Positions 1 to 10,177 of a DNA stretch of 64,000 bases are shown one piece after another. The position numbers and the translations under genes are program-made. The stretch comes from Hasllibacter halocynthiae. Its GTDB lineage: Bacteria; Pseudomonadota; Alphaproteobacteria; Rhodobacterales; Rhodobacteraceae. Under the pieces are notes generated by a model, which made no database searches, was not told the DNA's origin, and was given only the letters and a program-made list of their open reading frames with translations. The DNA is taken from assembly GCF_003003095.1 (NCBI RefSeq), contig NZ_PVTT01000001.1:1178001-1242000 (forward strand), given 5' to 3'. Every line of letters begins with the position of its first letter. Within the stretch, counting starts at the first letter, position 1.

Positions 1-126
1 CCCGCTAAGGACCGCCGCATGCCTGACGCGCGCCTCTTCCGAATTACCCGCCCGGCGGGCTGAGGGACCACCCCTCCGCCCGGCCGGGAGACACACGCCC
101 CACGCACCCCACCGACGGACGGCCCG

Positions 127-3123
127 ATGCCCTCAGATCAATCGCCGGACTACAAGGCGACGCTCAACCTTCCCCAGACCGACTTCCCCATGCGCGCCGG
201 CCTGCCCAAGCGCGAGCCCGAGTGGCTGGCCCGCTGGGAGCGGCTGCGCGTCTACGACACCCTGCGCGAGCAGGCCGAGGGCCGCCCCTCCTTCGTGCTG
301 CACGACGGGCCGCCCTACGCCAACGGCAACCTCCACATCGGGCACGCGCTCAACAAGATCCTGAAGGACATGGTCGTCCGCTCGCGCCAGATGATGGGCT
401 TCGACAGCCGCTACGTGCCCGGCTGGGACTGCCACGGCCTGCCGATCGAGTGGAAGATCGAGGAGAAGTACCGCGCGAAGGGCCGCGACAAGGACGCGGT
501 CCCCGTGATCGAGTTCCGCCAGGAGTGCCGCGAGTTCGCCGCCCACTGGGTCGACGTCCAGCGGGAGGAGTTCAGGCGCCTCGGCGTCACGGGGAACTGG
601 GACGACCCCTACCTGACGATGGCCTACCACGCCGAGGCCGTCATCGCGGGGGAGTTTCAGAAGTTCCTGATGAACGGCACGCTCTATCAGGGCTCGAAGC
701 CGGTGATGTGGTCGCCGGTCGAGAAGACCGCGCTGGCCGAGGCGGAGGTGGAGTACCACGACCGCCCCGTGGACGCGGTGTGGGTGGCGTTTCCGGTGGA
801 GAAAACGGGCCTGTCAAACGACGATCTCGACCGGGAGATTGCAGCGCGGCGCACGTTCTCCGCCGCCCAGGACTACGAATATGGAGCGGCAGAAGAGAAA
901 CGGGACCGTTCGGAGCTCCCGTTGGAAGGATCGAAGGTCGTCATCTGGACCACCACCCCTTGGACCCTGCCCTCCAACCGCGCGATCGCCTACGGCCCGG
1001 GCATCGACTACGGCCTCTACGAGGTCACGAACACGCCGGAGGAGTGCTGGGCGAAGGTGGGCGACCGCTACCTGATCGCCGACGCGCTGGCCGAGGAGGC
1101 GCTGGGCGCGATGCGCCTGACGCCCGAGACGTGGCGGAGGCTGCGAGGCGTCTCGGCGGACGAGCTGTCGGCGCTGACCTGCGCCCATCCCCTGCGCGGG
1201 GCCGAGGGCGCGGGGGGCGAGTGGGACTACGACGTGCCGCTGCTGGCCGGGGATCACGTGACGGACGACGCCGGCACCGGGTTCGTGCACACCGCGCCCT
1301 CCCACGGCGACGACGACTACATGCTCGGCCGAGAGCACGGGCTGGAGATCACCCACAACGTCGAGCCCGACGGCACCTTCCGCGCGGATCTCCCCTTCTT
1401 CGGGGGCGAGGCGATCGTCCGGCCGAACGGCAAGCCAGGCGGCGCGAACAAGGCCGTCATGGAGAAGCTGATCGAGGTCGGCGCCCTGCTCGCCCGCAAG
1501 CGGATCACGATCTCCGACGCCCATTCCTGGCGCTCCAAGGCGCCCGTCATCCGCCTGAACCGGCCGCAATGGTTCGCGGCCATCGACCAGACACTGGACG
1601 ACGGGATGGACGCGCACGGCGACACGATCCGCGCCCGCGCCCTGACCTCGATCGACGAGCTCGTCGAATGGGTGCCCCGGCGCGGCCGCAACCGCCTCCA
1701 TTCCATGGTCGAGAACCGGCCCGACTGGAACCTCTCCCGCCAGCGCGCCTGGGGCGTGCCGCTGACCTGCTTCACGAGGAAGGGCGCGAGGCCGGGCGAC
1801 GAGGGCTTCCTGCTGCGCGATCAGGCGGTGAACGCCGCCGTCGTCGCCGCCTTCGAGGCCGAGGGCGCCGACGCCTGGTACGCCAACGGCGCGAAGGAGC
1901 GGTTCCTCGGCGAGAGGGCGGATCAGTACGACCAGGTCATGGACATCCTGGACGTGTGGTTCGACTCCGGCTCGACCCACGCCTTCGTGCTGCGGGACCG
2001 TCCCGACGGGACGCCCAGCGGGATCGCGGACGTCTACCTCGAGGGGACCGACCAGCACCGGGGCTGGTTCCAGTCGTCGATGCTGCAGGGCTGCGGGACC
2101 ATCGGGCGGGCGCCCTACCGGGCCGTCGTGACGCATGGGTTCACGCTGGACGCGAAGGGCATGAAGATGTCCAAGTCCATCGGCAACACCATCGCCCCGC
2201 AGGAGGTGGTCGCCCAGTACGGCGCCGACATCCTGCGCCTTTGGGTCGCGCAGTCGGACTGGACCGCCGACCACCGCATCGGCCCCGAGATCCTGAAGGG
2301 CGTCGCGGACGGCTATCGCCGCCTGCGCAACACGCTGCGCTTCGTGCTGGGATCGCTGCCCGATGAGGTGCCGGCGATGCCGGAGGACGCGCCCTCCCTC
2401 GACCGCTGGGTGCTGGGTCGGCTGCGCGAGGTCCACGAGGAGGTCGTGGCCGGCTATGCCGCCTACGACTTCGCCCGCGCCTGGCGGACGGTGTTCGAGT
2501 TCGCGACGGTGGACCTGTCGTCCTTCTACTTCGACGTCCGCAAGGACGCGCTCTATTGCGACGGACCCTCCTCGCCCCGCCGGCGGGCGGCCGAGCACGT
2601 GCTGGGCGCCATCCACGAGCGTTTGACCGCATGGCTCGCGCCGATTCTCGCCTTCACCGCGGAGGAGGCGTTCCTCGAGCGGCATCCGGGCGAGGACGCG
2701 TCGATCCACCTTCGTGACTTCCCCGGAACGCCCGAGGACTGGCGCGATGAAGCGCTGGACCGAAGCATGCGGGAGGCGCGCCGCGTGCGCCGCGCGGTGA
2801 CCGGCGCGCTCGAACTGAAGCGGCGCGAGAAGGCTATCGGCTCCTCGTTGGAGGCCGCGCCCGTCGTCCACGTGGACGGCGAGACGGCCGCGATCCTGGA
2901 GGGCTTCGACTTCGCCGACCTCTGCATCACCAGCCGGATCGCCGTCACCGCCGCGCCCCCGCCGGACGACGCCTTCCGGACGGAGGAGGCGCCAGGCGTG
3001 GCCGTGGCGTTCGCCCGCGCCGAGGGAGAGAAGTGCGAGCGCTGCTGGAAGGTCCTGCCCGACGTCGGCACGCATCGTCACCCCGGGGTGTGCGCGCGCT
3101 GCGACGATGCCCTCGGAGGCTGA
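127..3123 (+). CDS. ileS: Isoleucyl-tRNA synthetase (class Ia)
   Basis: Cytosolic enzyme that charges tRNA-Ile with isoleucine and edits mischarged valine. The 998-residue product has the HIGH signature at residues 70-73 and KMSKS at 680-684. The editing domain shows its [11 protein letters not shown] and [11 protein letters not shown] signatures. A C-terminal zinc knuckle has Cys970/Cys973 and Cys989/Cys992. It is about 60 residues longer than the E. coli enzyme; part of the excess is a charged stretch at about residues 227-273 (nt 805-945), just before the editing domain, that uses A/T-ending codons more than its surroundings. The ribosome-binding site is weak (GGACGG upstream). The 3' end overlaps the next gene by 17 nt, so the two are probably cotranscribed. 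Bases 1-126 hold no gene I can support. Confidence 0.98.
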   Translation: MPSDQSPDYKATLNLPQTDFPMRAGLPKREPEWLARWERLRVYDTLREQAEGRPSFVLHDGPPYANGNLHIGHALNKILKDMVVRSRQMMGFDSRYVPGWDCHGLPIEWKIEEKYRAKGRDKDAVPVIEFRQECREFAAHWVDVQREEFRRLGVTGNWDDPYLTMAYHAEAVIAGEFQKFLMNGTLYQGSKPVMWSPVEKTALAEAEVEYHDRPVDAVWVAFPVEKTGLSNDDLDREIAARRTFSAAQDYEYGAAEEKRDRSELPLEGSKVVIWTTTPWTLPSNRAIAYGPGIDYGLYEVTNTPEECWAKVGDRYLIADALAEEALGAMRLTPETWRRLRGVSADELSALTCAHPLRGAEGAGGEWDYDVPLLAGDHVTDDAGTGFVHTAPSHGDDDYMLGREHGLEITHNVEPDGTFRADLPFFGGEAIVRPNGKPGGANKAVMEKLIEVGALLARKRITISDAHSWRSKAPVIRLNRPQWFAAIDQTLDDGMDAHGDTIRARALTSIDELVEWVPRRGRNRLHSMVENRPDWNLSRQRAWGVPLTCFTRKGARPGDEGFLLRDQAVNAAVVAAFEAEGADAWYANGAKERFLGERADQYDQVMDILDVWFDSGSTHAFVLRDRPDGTPSGIADVYLEGTDQHRGWFQSSMLQGCGTIGRAPYRAVVTHGFTLDAKGMKMSKSIGNTIAPQEVVAQYGADILRLWVAQSDWTADHRIGPEILKGVADGYRRLRNTLRFVLGSLPDEVPAMPEDAPSLDRWVLGRLREVHEEVVAGYAAYDFARAWRTVFEFATVDLSSFYFDVRKDALYCDGPSSPRRRAAEHVLGAIHERLTAWLAPILAFTAEEAFLERHPGEDASIHLRDFPGTPEDWRDEALDRSMREARRVRRAVTGALELKRREKAIGSSLEAAPVVHVDGETAAILEGFDFADLCITSRIAVTAAPPPDDAFRTEEAPGVAVAFARAEGEKCERCWKVLPDVGTHRHPGVCARCDDALGG

Positions 3124-3346
3124 GGTCCGGTCCGCCCTCCTCGCCCTCGCCGCGGAGCGTCGGGGGCGGACCTTCTGCCCCTCGGAGGGGGCGCGCCGCC
3201 TCGCGGAGGACTGGCGCCCGCTCATGCCGCTCGTGCGGACGCAGGCGGCCCGGCTCGCGCGGGAGGGGCGGCTGGTCGCCACGCAGGGCGGCGCGAAGGT
3301 GGACGCCGATGCTGCCAGGGGTCCGATCCGCCTGGGCGCGCCCTAG
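3107..3346 (+). CDS. DUF3253 family small protein
   Basis: A 79-residue soluble protein resembling the DUF3253 family, which has a small winged-helix-like fold and no assigned function. Visible features are an N-terminal helix (residues 4-18), a conserved-looking [10 protein letters not shown] segment (22-31), a Trp-Arg-Pro-Leu-Met turn and a basic strand ending near residue 65. It starts 17 nt inside ileS in another frame, so translational coupling is likely. Family assignment is from memory of its sequence pattern. Function is unknown; the name rests on the 'SEVRxALLxLxxERGxxxTFCPSEVAR'-like pattern. Confidence 0.75.
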   Translation: MPSEAEVRSALLALAAERRGRTFCPSEGARRLAEDWRPLMPLVRTQAARLAREGRLVATQGGAKVDADAARGPIRLGAP

Positions 3347-3411
3347 CCCCCGTTCGCTCGCCCGGGGTGCTGTCCGGAACGGCGCCTTCGGCGGCCGCCC
3401 CGAGCGCGGTG

Positions 3412-4134
3412 TCAGCCCTCGCGCGCGTTCGCCACGGCCTCCTCCAGCTCCTCCAGCGGCACGGCGCCGGGGATCACGCGGTCGCCGATCACGAAGGCGG
3501 GCGTGCCCCCGATGCCCAAGGCGTCCGCGAGGGCGCGGGACCGCTCGATGTGTTCGTCCGCCGCGCCGCCGGCCAAGGCGGCCTCGATGGCGTCGAGGTC
3601 CATCCCGGCCTCTTCGGCGGCGGCCATGGCGGCGGCGGCGTCCGCACGGCCGCCGTCCATCAGCGCCTTGTGCATCTCGGTCCAGCCGTCCTGCCCCATC
3701 GCGGCGAGCGAGACGCGCGCGGCGGCCACGCTCTCCTCCGAGAGGATGGGGAACTCGCGCATCACGACGCGCACCTGCGGGTCGGCGGCGATCAGCGCCT
3801 CCACCGTGGGGGCGACGCGGCGGCAGAAGCCGCAATTGTAGTCGTAGAACTCGACGACAGTGACGTCGCCGTCGGGATTGCCGAGGACGGGCGCGTCCTC
3901 GCCGCCGAAGAGGTCGTCCGACAGGTCCGACACGGCCTCGGCGCGGGCGGCCTCCTCGGCGGCGGCCTCGCGCTGCTGGAGGATGGCGACGGCCTCCATC
4001 ACGACCTCGGGGTTCTCGAGGATGGCCTCGAGGGCGAGATCCTTCACCCGTTCCTCCGTCAGCTCCTGCGCCGCGGCGGGCGCGGCGAGGGCGGCGCCCA
4101 CGAGGAGCGGGGCGAGGGCGGTGCGTCGGATCAT
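3412..4134 (-). CDS. DsbA-family thiol:disulfide oxidoreductase (periplasmic)
   Basis: A 240-residue thioredoxin-fold protein. It begins with a clear Sec signal peptide (residues 1-22, cleavage near AAA|QE), then a helical N-terminal extension, then the redox motif Cys101-Gly-Phe-Cys104 in the context FYDYNCGFCRR. The cis-Pro loop GGTPAF follows near the C-terminus. The extension plus CGFC resembles the Com1/ScsC/BdbD-like subgroup, which oxidises or isomerises disulfides in exported proteins. An in-frame ATG 12 codons upstream (4170) would bury the signal peptide, so 4134 is preferred. It converges on the DUF3253 gene. Partner and substrate are not shown by the context. Confidence 0.88.
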   Translation of the reverse strand: MIRRTALAPLLVGAALAAPAAAQELTEERVKDLALEAILENPEVVMEAVAILQQREAAAEEAARAEAVSDLSDDLFGGEDAPVLGNPDGDVTVVEFYDYNCGFCRRVAPTVEALIAADPQVRVVMREFPILSEESVAAARVSLAAMGQDGWTEMHKALMDGGRADAAAAMAAAEEAGMDLDAIEAALAGGAADEHIERSRALADALGIGGTPAFVIGDRVIPGAVPLEELEEAVANAREG

Positions 4135-4283
4135 GGGGGCGTCTCCGTCTTGCGTGAGTCCATCTTGCATGGGCCGGGGACATCCTACCGGCCTGCCGGC
4201 CGGGCGCCAGACGCGATCACGCAGGCGTCAGGGGCAGGCGGCGGCCCGCCCCCTGCCCGTCCGCCGGCGCGGCGCCGGGGCCG

Positions 4284-6179
4284 TCAGGCCACCTGCCCCT
4301 CGGCCCATTCCCAGGGCCGGGTGTAGGCGCCGAGGGTGTGGGCGACGTCGCCCTCCTGAACCTCGCCAGTCTTCTCGACCCGGGCGACGAGGCCGCGGTG
4401 CTTGTCCTCGACGACCTCGGCCACGCGCGCGTTCAGCCCCGCCTCGGCAAGCGCGGCGTCGTAGACGCGGGTGATGGCCCGGCGGCGCAGGTCGGGCTTG
4501 AACACCTTGCCCACGGCCGTCTTCGGAAGCTCGTCGATGATCTCGAGGTGCTTGGGGTGCGCCGCCCGCTCGCCGATATGCTCCTTCGCGTAGGCCAGGA
4601 GGTCCGCCTCGGAGGTCTGAGCCCCCTCGACCAGCTCGACGTAGACGCAGGGCAGCTCGCCCGCGTGGGCGTCGGGCTGGCCGATGGCGCCGGCCATGGC
4701 GACTGCCTCGTGGCCGGCCAGCGCCTCCTCGATCTCGGCGGGGTCGATGTTATGCCCGCCCCGGATGATCAGATCCTTCGCCCGCCCCGTGATGAAGAGG
4801 TAGCCGTCCTCGTCCACGCGGCCCAGGTCGCCCGTGCGGAGGAACTTCCGGTTTCCGACCGTGTGGTAGAGGTTCTCGTTCTTCGAGGGGTCCGTGTAGG
4901 TCCCCGTCTCGAGGACGCCCGGGTTCGACACGCAGATCTCGGCCACCTCGCCGCTGGGCGGCTCGGTCCCGTCATCCTTGAGGATCAGGACCTCGGTATA
5001 GGGGAAGGGAATCCCGACCGAGCCGATCTTCTTCTCGCCGCCCACGGGGTTGATCGAGACGAGGCAGGTGCACTCCGTCAGGCCGTAGCCCTCCAGCAGC
5101 TCGATCCCGGCGGCCTTCTCGAACCGCTTGAAGAGCTCGACCGGAAGGGGCGAGGAGCCCGAGAACGCCATCTTTATCTTCGAGAGGTCCGCGTCGACGG
5201 GCCTTTGCATCAGCGCGGAGATCGCCGTCGGCACGGTGATCAGGAAGGTGACGCCGTATCGCTCGCAGAGCTTCCAGAAGTTGTCGAACACGCCCTCGCC
5301 CCGGTAGCCCTGGGGCGTGGGAAAGACGACATGAGTGCCCGAGCGGGCGCAGGCCATGAAGATCACGTGCACCGCGAAGACGTGGAACATGGGCAGGGGG
5401 CACATGATCACGTCCTCCTCGCTGAAGAGCAGCGCGGCGCCGAGCCAGCCGTTGTAGACGATCCCCGACTGGGTGTGCTGCGCGAGCTTGGGCATGCCCG
5501 TGGTGCCGCCAGTGTGGAAGAGGGCGGCGACCCGGTCCTCGGAGGACGGCTCGAAGGTGAGGGTGGTGGGCTGGCGGGACAGCTCCTTGTTGAAGTCCAG
5601 CACCTTGGCCTTGTGCGCCACGGGGTTCTTCGGCCGGATCATCCCGGCGACCCACGACCGCGGGGGCGAGAGGTAGCGCAGGAGGTCGACCTCGAGCACC
5701 GTGTGGACGTCCGGCGCGTCCTCGAGGGCCTTCGCGACCTTCTGGGGCACGTCGGTCTTGGGGAACGCCTTCAGGGTGACGACCACCTTCGCCCCCGTCT
5801 CGCGCAGGAGGGCGGCGATCTGCGAGGGATCGAGCAGCGGGTTGATCGGGCTGACCACGCCCGCCACGAGGCCGCCGCAGAGCGCCCAGACCGTCTCGGA
5901 GGCGTTGGGAAGGACGTAGGCGACCGTGTCCCCCTCCGCGATGCCGAGCGAGCGGAAGAGGTTCGCGGCCTGGTTGGTGCGCGACAGCAGCTCCGACCAT
6001 GTCACCGTCTCGCCCTTGTCCTTCAGCGAGGAGGTCAGCTGGAAGCTGACAGCCGGGCGGTCCGGGAACTTCCGAGCCGTCTCCGACAGCATTTCGTAGA
6101 AAGTCGCGGGCTTGGGCTGGTCGTCCCAGGAGACGTCCTGGATCGCGCCCCGCGCCTCGAGCGAGCTGAAATCGAGCAT
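4284..6179 (-). CDS. Acyl-CoA synthetase (AMP-forming)
   Basis: A 631-residue member of the ANL adenylating superfamily that activates a carboxylic acid, probably a fatty acid, to its CoA thioester through an acyl-AMP. Visible motifs are the P-loop-like HTGGTTGMPK (residues 222-231), the YGLTECT motif, and the hinge/A8 region TGRAKDLIIRGGHNIDP with the conserved Asp, Arg and Gly residues, followed by a C-terminal domain with a GKVFKPDLR catalytic Lys. The start at 6179 is chosen because GGGAGGAAG lies just upstream; longer in-frame extensions look non-coding. Chain-length specificity cannot be read from the sequence. It stands alone between a DsbA gene and the signalling block. Confidence 0.9.
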   Translation of the reverse strand: MLDFSSLEARGAIQDVSWDDQPKPATFYEMLSETARKFPDRPAVSFQLTSSLKDKGETVTWSELLSRTNQAANLFRSLGIAEGDTVAYVLPNASETVWALCGGLVAGVVSPINPLLDPSQIAALLRETGAKVVVTLKAFPKTDVPQKVAKALEDAPDVHTVLEVDLLRYLSPPRSWVAGMIRPKNPVAHKAKVLDFNKELSRQPTTLTFEPSSEDRVAALFHTGGTTGMPKLAQHTQSGIVYNGWLGAALLFSEEDVIMCPLPMFHVFAVHVIFMACARSGTHVVFPTPQGYRGEGVFDNFWKLCERYGVTFLITVPTAISALMQRPVDADLSKIKMAFSGSSPLPVELFKRFEKAAGIELLEGYGLTECTCLVSINPVGGEKKIGSVGIPFPYTEVLILKDDGTEPPSGEVAEICVSNPGVLETGTYTDPSKNENLYHTVGNRKFLRTGDLGRVDEDGYLFITGRAKDLIIRGGHNIDPAEIEEALAGHEAVAMAGAIGQPDAHAGELPCVYVELVEGAQTSEADLLAYAKEHIGERAAHPKHLEIIDELPKTAVGKVFKPDLRRRAITRVYDAALAEAGLNARVAEVVEDKHRGLVARVEKTGEVQEGDVAHTLGAYTRPWEWAEGQVA

Positions 6180-6429
6180 GGCTTCCTCCCTTGGCGGCAC
6201 CCCTCCCCGGGCGGCCGCTTCTCGTTGGGGCGGAGGATGCCTTGGAACGCGGGTGCGCGGCAAGGTGGTGGCATCCGTGCCCGGCCGAACGGACGCGGCG
6301 TCAGGCACGGCGGGGTCGGCGGCCGAGACGGCGGCGGGCCGCGGCGCGTCCCGGGCGCCGGATTCGCCCGTGGATGCGCCCGTGCGGGGCGCGGGGCCGC
6401 CGGGCTTCGGCGCGCCGCCCGGCCCCCGA

Positions 6430-6834
6430 TCAGCGCGAGGAGGCCGCCTTGCGCCCTTCGCGCAGGTCGTCGCCCTCAGCGCCGTTGAGGAGCCGCTCGA
6501 CGAGTTGGACGAGGCGGTCCTCGTGGTAGGGCTTCTGCAGGAAGCCCTGGTAGAGCCCTTCGTCGCGGCCGGGGACGCGGCGCTCGGGCACCGCGCTGGT
6601 GAGGACGACCGGCATGGCGATGCCTTCGGCGCGCGCGGCGCGGATCATCTCGACCCCGTCGAGCGACGGCATCATGAAATCCGTGACGACGACGTCGAAC
6701 CCGCCGGCGCGCATCGCCTCCAGCCCCTTGCGACCGTTCGGCCGCACGACGACCTCGTGCCCTTCGTCCTCCAGCGTGATGCTGACGAGCAGCGCCACCG
6801 CCGCCTCGTCCTCGACGAGAAGAACCCGGCTCAT
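6430..6834 (-). CDS. Single-domain response regulator (receiver only)
   Basis: A 134-residue CheY-like receiver without an output domain. It has the acidic pocket Glu8/Asp9, the phospho-acceptor Asp52 (in VVTDFMMPSLDG), Thr79/Ser80 and Lys101 (FLQKPY). It begins 4 nt inside the 3' end of the KaiC-like gene (ATGA overlap), so the two are translationally coupled and should act in one pathway. With no DNA-binding domain it probably works by protein contact or as a phosphate shuttle. The cognate kinase may be one of the two HWE/HisKA_2 kinases encoded nearby; this is inferred from position. Confidence 0.93.
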   Translation of the reverse strand: MSRVLLVEDEAAVALLVSITLEDEGHEVVVRPNGRKGLEAMRAGGFDVVVTDFMMPSLDGVEMIRAARAEGIAMPVVLTSAVPERRVPGRDEGLYQGFLQKPYHEDRLVQLVERLLNGAEGDDLREGRKAASSR

Positions 6835-8321
6835 CGAACCCGCCCTCCGCCCGCCGACGCGCTTGTGGGCGAGACGACCGTCGCGCTCGTGGTGGTATCG
6901 GCGAGCCTTTCGTGGCCGGAGACGTCCCGAAGGACGATGCCCTCGGCCGTGACCTCGAACTCCTGCGAGATGTGGTCGAAATCGCTGTCGCGGATCTTCA
7001 GCACGGAGATGCGCCGGCGCACCGCATTGCCGTCGAGCGTATAGTGCAGGATGATCGTGTTGTCGATCGTGCCCGACAGCTCCTCGACGGCCAGCGCCTC
7101 CGGGAAGAAGAGCTGCGGCACCTCGCGGGTGTAGATCGTGGTCGCGCCCTCGGCCTTGAGGATGTCGTTGAGGGCGCGCAGGAACGAATGGATCCGGCCC
7201 GGGAATGTCAGCGGCCGCTGCAGGGCGTTGATCCCGTCGATCACCACCCGCCGCGCCCCCGTGCGGCGCACCGCCGACACGATGCGCTGCCCCAGATCGT
7301 CGATGAGGTTCTCGAGCGGGGGCTGCCAGACGACCTCGAGCGCGCCGCTCTCGCGGAGGGCGTCGAGGTCGACGCCGACGGACGTGGCCTTGCGCGCCAG
7401 CCTGTCGGGCGTCTCGTAGAAGCCGAAGAACAGGCCGCGCTCGTCGGGCGTGCACTCGCCCAGGAACTGCATGGCGACCGTGGTCTTGCCGCTGCCCGTG
7501 GGGCCCAGGACGACGCTGGAGGACCGCTCGGGGATGCCGCCGCCGATCATGGTGTCGAGCGCGTCGACACCAGTCGGGAGCCTCGTGTCGGAGGTGCCGG
7601 GCACCGGCTCGCGGGATGCCTGCGTCTCGAGGCGCGGGAAGACGGTGAGGCCATCCTCGCCGATGCGGTATTCGTGCCGCCCGCGCAGGAAGGCCGAGCC
7701 GCGCTGCTTGTGGACGATCAGCGTGCGGAGCGCCCGCTCGGCGCGCAGCTCGTCCTGGAGCTCGATCCAGCCGTCGACCATCGTGTACTCCGGCGAGGAG
7801 GACGCGCGCGACTGGTTCGTCAGCAGGAGGATCGTCGTCTCCGTCAGCGCCGCCTGCTGGCCGATCTCATGGACGAAGGCGCGGAAGGCCGCGTCCGCGT
7901 CGCGGCCCCCGGCGTGGTCGCGCGCGGCGAAGAGGCCGTCGATGACCAGGAGCGCGGGCCTGCGCTTGCGCAGCTCCGCCGAGACCAGGCGGATCAGCGC
8001 GTCCGGCCCCTCGTCGCGGATGGTGGCGTACGCGCCGGCGTAGTAGACGCGGTCGGGGATGTGGGCCGGCTCGAAGAAGGAGAAGCCGTTCATGTGCGAG
8101 AACATGCGCCCGAAGCTTTCCGCGAGGAGCGTCAGGTAGAGCGCGCCCTCGCCGCGCCGCGCCCTCTCGTGGCAGATCTGGTTCGCCATGATGGTCTTGC
8201 CGGCGCCGGGCGGCCCTTGGACGATGTAGGCGGACCCGCGCACCAACCCGCCGCCGAGGATCTGGTCCAACTGCGGCACGCCCGTCCCCATCCGTTCGAT
8301 CGGCGCGATCTCGGGGTGCAT
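6831..8321 (-). CDS. KaiC-like double RecA-domain ATPase
   Basis: A 496-residue protein with two RecA/KaiC domains in tandem. Domain 1 has Walker A GPPGAGKT at 36-43 and Walker B LLVIDG at 124-129. Domain 2 has Walker A GPTGSGKT at 273-280 and Walker B VVIDGI at 359-364. Circadian KaiC carries paired catalytic glutamates after each Walker A; here only one acidic residue is left in each (LLAES near 68, FYETP near 303). ATPase or kinase behaviour may therefore differ. No kaiB or kaiA lies near. The gene forms a coupled pair with the downstream receiver and is divergent from a GAF-domain kinase. The start at 8321 (MHPEIAP) is preferred; the upstream in-frame extension is Arg-rich and not coding-like. 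Confidence 0.88.
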   Translation of the reverse strand: MHPEIAPIERMGTGVPQLDQILGGGLVRGSAYIVQGPPGAGKTIMANQICHERARRGEGALYLTLLAESFGRMFSHMNGFSFFEPAHIPDRVYYAGAYATIRDEGPDALIRLVSAELRKRRPALLVIDGLFAARDHAGGRDADAAFRAFVHEIGQQAALTETTILLLTNQSRASSSPEYTMVDGWIELQDELRAERALRTLIVHKQRGSAFLRGRHEYRIGEDGLTVFPRLETQASREPVPGTSDTRLPTGVDALDTMIGGGIPERSSSVVLGPTGSGKTTVAMQFLGECTPDERGLFFGFYETPDRLARKATSVGVDLDALRESGALEVVWQPPLENLIDDLGQRIVSAVRRTGARRVVIDGINALQRPLTFPGRIHSFLRALNDILKAEGATTIYTREVPQLFFPEALAVEELSGTIDNTIILHYTLDGNAVRRRISVLKIRDSDFDHISQEFEVTAEGIVLRDVSGHERLADTTTSATVVSPTSASAGGGRVR

Positions 8322-8575
8322 GCCGGCATCGTCGTCCGTTCGGCCCGCGTCGTTTATGCTCTCGCTCCAATCGTCGTTCGCCGCCGAGCGGCCGGATGCG
8401 GTGTCGCGCAGTCTTCCCCGGCGGGCACGCGCGGCGCAAGCCCACCTTTGCATCTTGCGATTCCCGGCGCGGTCGGGTTTTCTGCCGGTGGTGGAATGGG
8501 ATGCCGTGATCGGCACGCTCGGGGGACGGGGAATCCGCAGCGGCTGGCCAGCATGGACGGGCGAGTGGACAGTGA

Positions 8576-9733
8576 ATGCTGCAGGACGTGAACGACGAAG
8601 CCTACGAAATCGATAGGCGCCGGACGCGTCAACACGAGTCGATGACGCGGTTCGGCCTGTTCGCGCTGCGCACGGAAGAGCCGGACGCATTGCTGCAAGG
8701 CGCCTGCGAGGCGGTGGCCGAGGGCGTGGGTGCGCCCTTCGTGAAGGCGCTGCGCTACCGCGAGGCCCATGACGACCTCCTCGTCCGCGCCGGCTTGGGC
8801 TGGCCGCCGGGCGTCGTCGGCGAGGCGACGCTGGGCGCCGACCACGGGTCGCCGGCGGGCTACGCCTTTCTCACGGGCGAGGCGGTGCGATCCAACGACC
8901 TGCGCGGCGAGACCAAGTTCCGCACCCCGTCGTTGCTGCGCGAGAACGGCGTGCGGGCCGCCATCAACGTGCCCATCGCGGACGGCGACAGGCCCTATGG
9001 CGTGCTGGAGGCGGACAGCACCGTGCCGGACGCCTTCGTGCCGGAGGACGCGACCTTCATGCTGAAGGTCGCCAACACGCTCGCCGTCGCGCTGGAGCGT
9101 TCGGCTGCGCGGCAGGAGATCCTGCGGATGAAGGAGCGGCAGCGCCTGCTCGCCCAGGAGATGAGCCACCGGGTGCGCAACCTGTTCACGGTCGTGCACG
9201 CCCTGATCGGCATCTCGGAACGCTCCGCCCGCAACGAGGACGATCCCATGGCCGCCTTCGGGATCCTGCGCGAACGCATCGGCGCGCTGGCGACCGCCAG
9301 CACGATCGGCACCGCGGACGCGAGGTCGGACAACGCCTCCGTCGATCCGGCGATGCTGTCGCGGGAGGTGCTGGCGCCCTATGGCGACCCCGTCACGGTC
9401 GAGGGGGACGTCCCGCTCGTCCCGGATACGTGGGCGATGCCGATCGCCCTGGTGCTGCACGAGCTGGCGACCAATGCGGTCAAGCACGGATCGCTCTCCG
9501 TCGCGGGGGGGAAGGCCGTGCTGCGCTGGAGCGAGGAGGACGGCACCCTCGCCGCCCGGTGGTCCGAGCATGGCGGCCCGCCGTTCGAGGGGATGGACGA
9601 GGGACGCGGCTTCGGCGCGCGCATGATGAAGATGGTGCTCACCCAGGTGAGCGGCTCGATCGAGCGCACGGCCCACGAAGGGGGGCTGGTGGCGACCCTT
9701 CGGATCGCCCGGCCCGCCGACGCCGCCCCCTAG
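8576..9733 (+). CDS. GAF-domain sensor histidine kinase (HWE/HisKA_2 type)
   Basis: A 385-residue soluble kinase. An N-terminal GAF sensor domain covers about residues 36-175. The dimerisation/phospho-acceptor helix has His198 in EMSHRVRNLF. The ATP-binding domain has its N-box HELATNAVKHG (Asn300) and late glycine motifs (GRGFGARMMKM). There is no membrane segment, so it senses an intracellular signal or ligand. It is divergent from the KaiC-like gene with 254 nt between them and converges on a receiver gene. An internal Met23 (8642) is an alternative start, since the ribosome-binding site at 8576 is weak. HWE-family kinases are common in alphaproteobacteria, often in light or general stress signalling; the ligand is unknown. 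Confidence 0.9.
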   Translation: MLQDVNDEAYEIDRRRTRQHESMTRFGLFALRTEEPDALLQGACEAVAEGVGAPFVKALRYREAHDDLLVRAGLGWPPGVVGEATLGADHGSPAGYAFLTGEAVRSNDLRGETKFRTPSLLRENGVRAAINVPIADGDRPYGVLEADSTVPDAFVPEDATFMLKVANTLAVALERSAARQEILRMKERQRLLAQEMSHRVRNLFTVVHALIGISERSARNEDDPMAAFGILRERIGALATASTIGTADARSDNASVDPAMLSREVLAPYGDPVTVEGDVPLVPDTWAMPIALVLHELATNAVKHGSLSVAGGKAVLRWSEEDGTLAARWSEHGGPPFEGMDEGRGFGARMMKMVLTQVSGSIERTAHEGGLVATLRIARPADAAP

Positions 9734-9751
9734 CGGGTTCCACGCCGCCGT

Positions 9752-10177
9752 TCAGGCCGCGGCGATGACGCGGAGCAGCTCGGTCGCGTCGTAGGGCTTG
9801 GACAGCGTCGCCAGGGGATCGAGCGGCAGCAGGCTGGCCCGCATGGCGGGGTCGAGGTTGCCGGACGCGAACACCAGAGCGACGTCAATCTCGGCGCGCA
9901 CCCGCTCGGCCACCCTTCGCCCGGACCCGCCGTCCGCGAGCCGCAGGTCGACCACCATCAGGTCGGGCCGCGCCTCGAGCGCCATCGCGACCGCCTCGTC
10001 CTCTCGCGCGGCGGTGCCGACCACCTCGTAGCCGGCCGCCTGGAGGGTCAGCTCGACGTCGAGGGCGATCAGCAGCTCGTCCTCGACGATCAGGACACGG
10101 TCGATGCCCCCCACGTGATCGGCGGACCGCGATGCGTCAGACTTCGAAGGCAATGCGGACAGACCAACCATTCTCAC
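9752..10177 (-). CDS. Single-domain response regulator
   Basis: A 141-residue CheY-like receiver with a roughly 25-residue N-terminal extension. The acidic pair is in VEDE (residues 31-34), the phospho-acceptor is Asp77 (VVDLRLADG), and Lys127 lies in LSKPYD. There is no output domain. As drawn, its 5' end overlaps the 3' end of the upstream PAS kinase by 41 nt. A GTG at 10114 (just before GGIDRVLIVEDE) would remove the overlap and the atypical extension, so the true start is uncertain. Cotranscription with the kinase makes it the probable phosphorylation partner. Homologs paired with HWE kinases are typically small shuttling receivers. Confidence 0.9.
   Translation of the reverse strand: MRMVGLSALPSKSDASRSADHVGGIDRVLIVEDELLIALDVELTLQAAGYEVVGTAAREDEAVAMALEARPDLMVVDLRLADGGSGRRVAERVRAEIDVALVFASGNLDPAMRASLLPLDPLATLSKPYDATELLRVIAAA

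Noticed and set aside
814-3282. 822-codon open frame antisense to ileS
   Set aside because: Long antisense frames are expected in DNA this GC-rich. The product is Arg/Gly/Val-rich with no motif, while the ileS frame is unambiguous.
4338-6488. 716-codon plus-strand frame opposite the acyl-CoA synthetase
   Set aside because: Antisense shadow; the synthetase frame carries all AMP-binding motifs.
8322-8575. EcfG-type (general stress) promoter between the KaiC-like and GAF-kinase genes
   Set aside because: No GGAAC-N16/17-CGTT pair was found on either strand in this gap.
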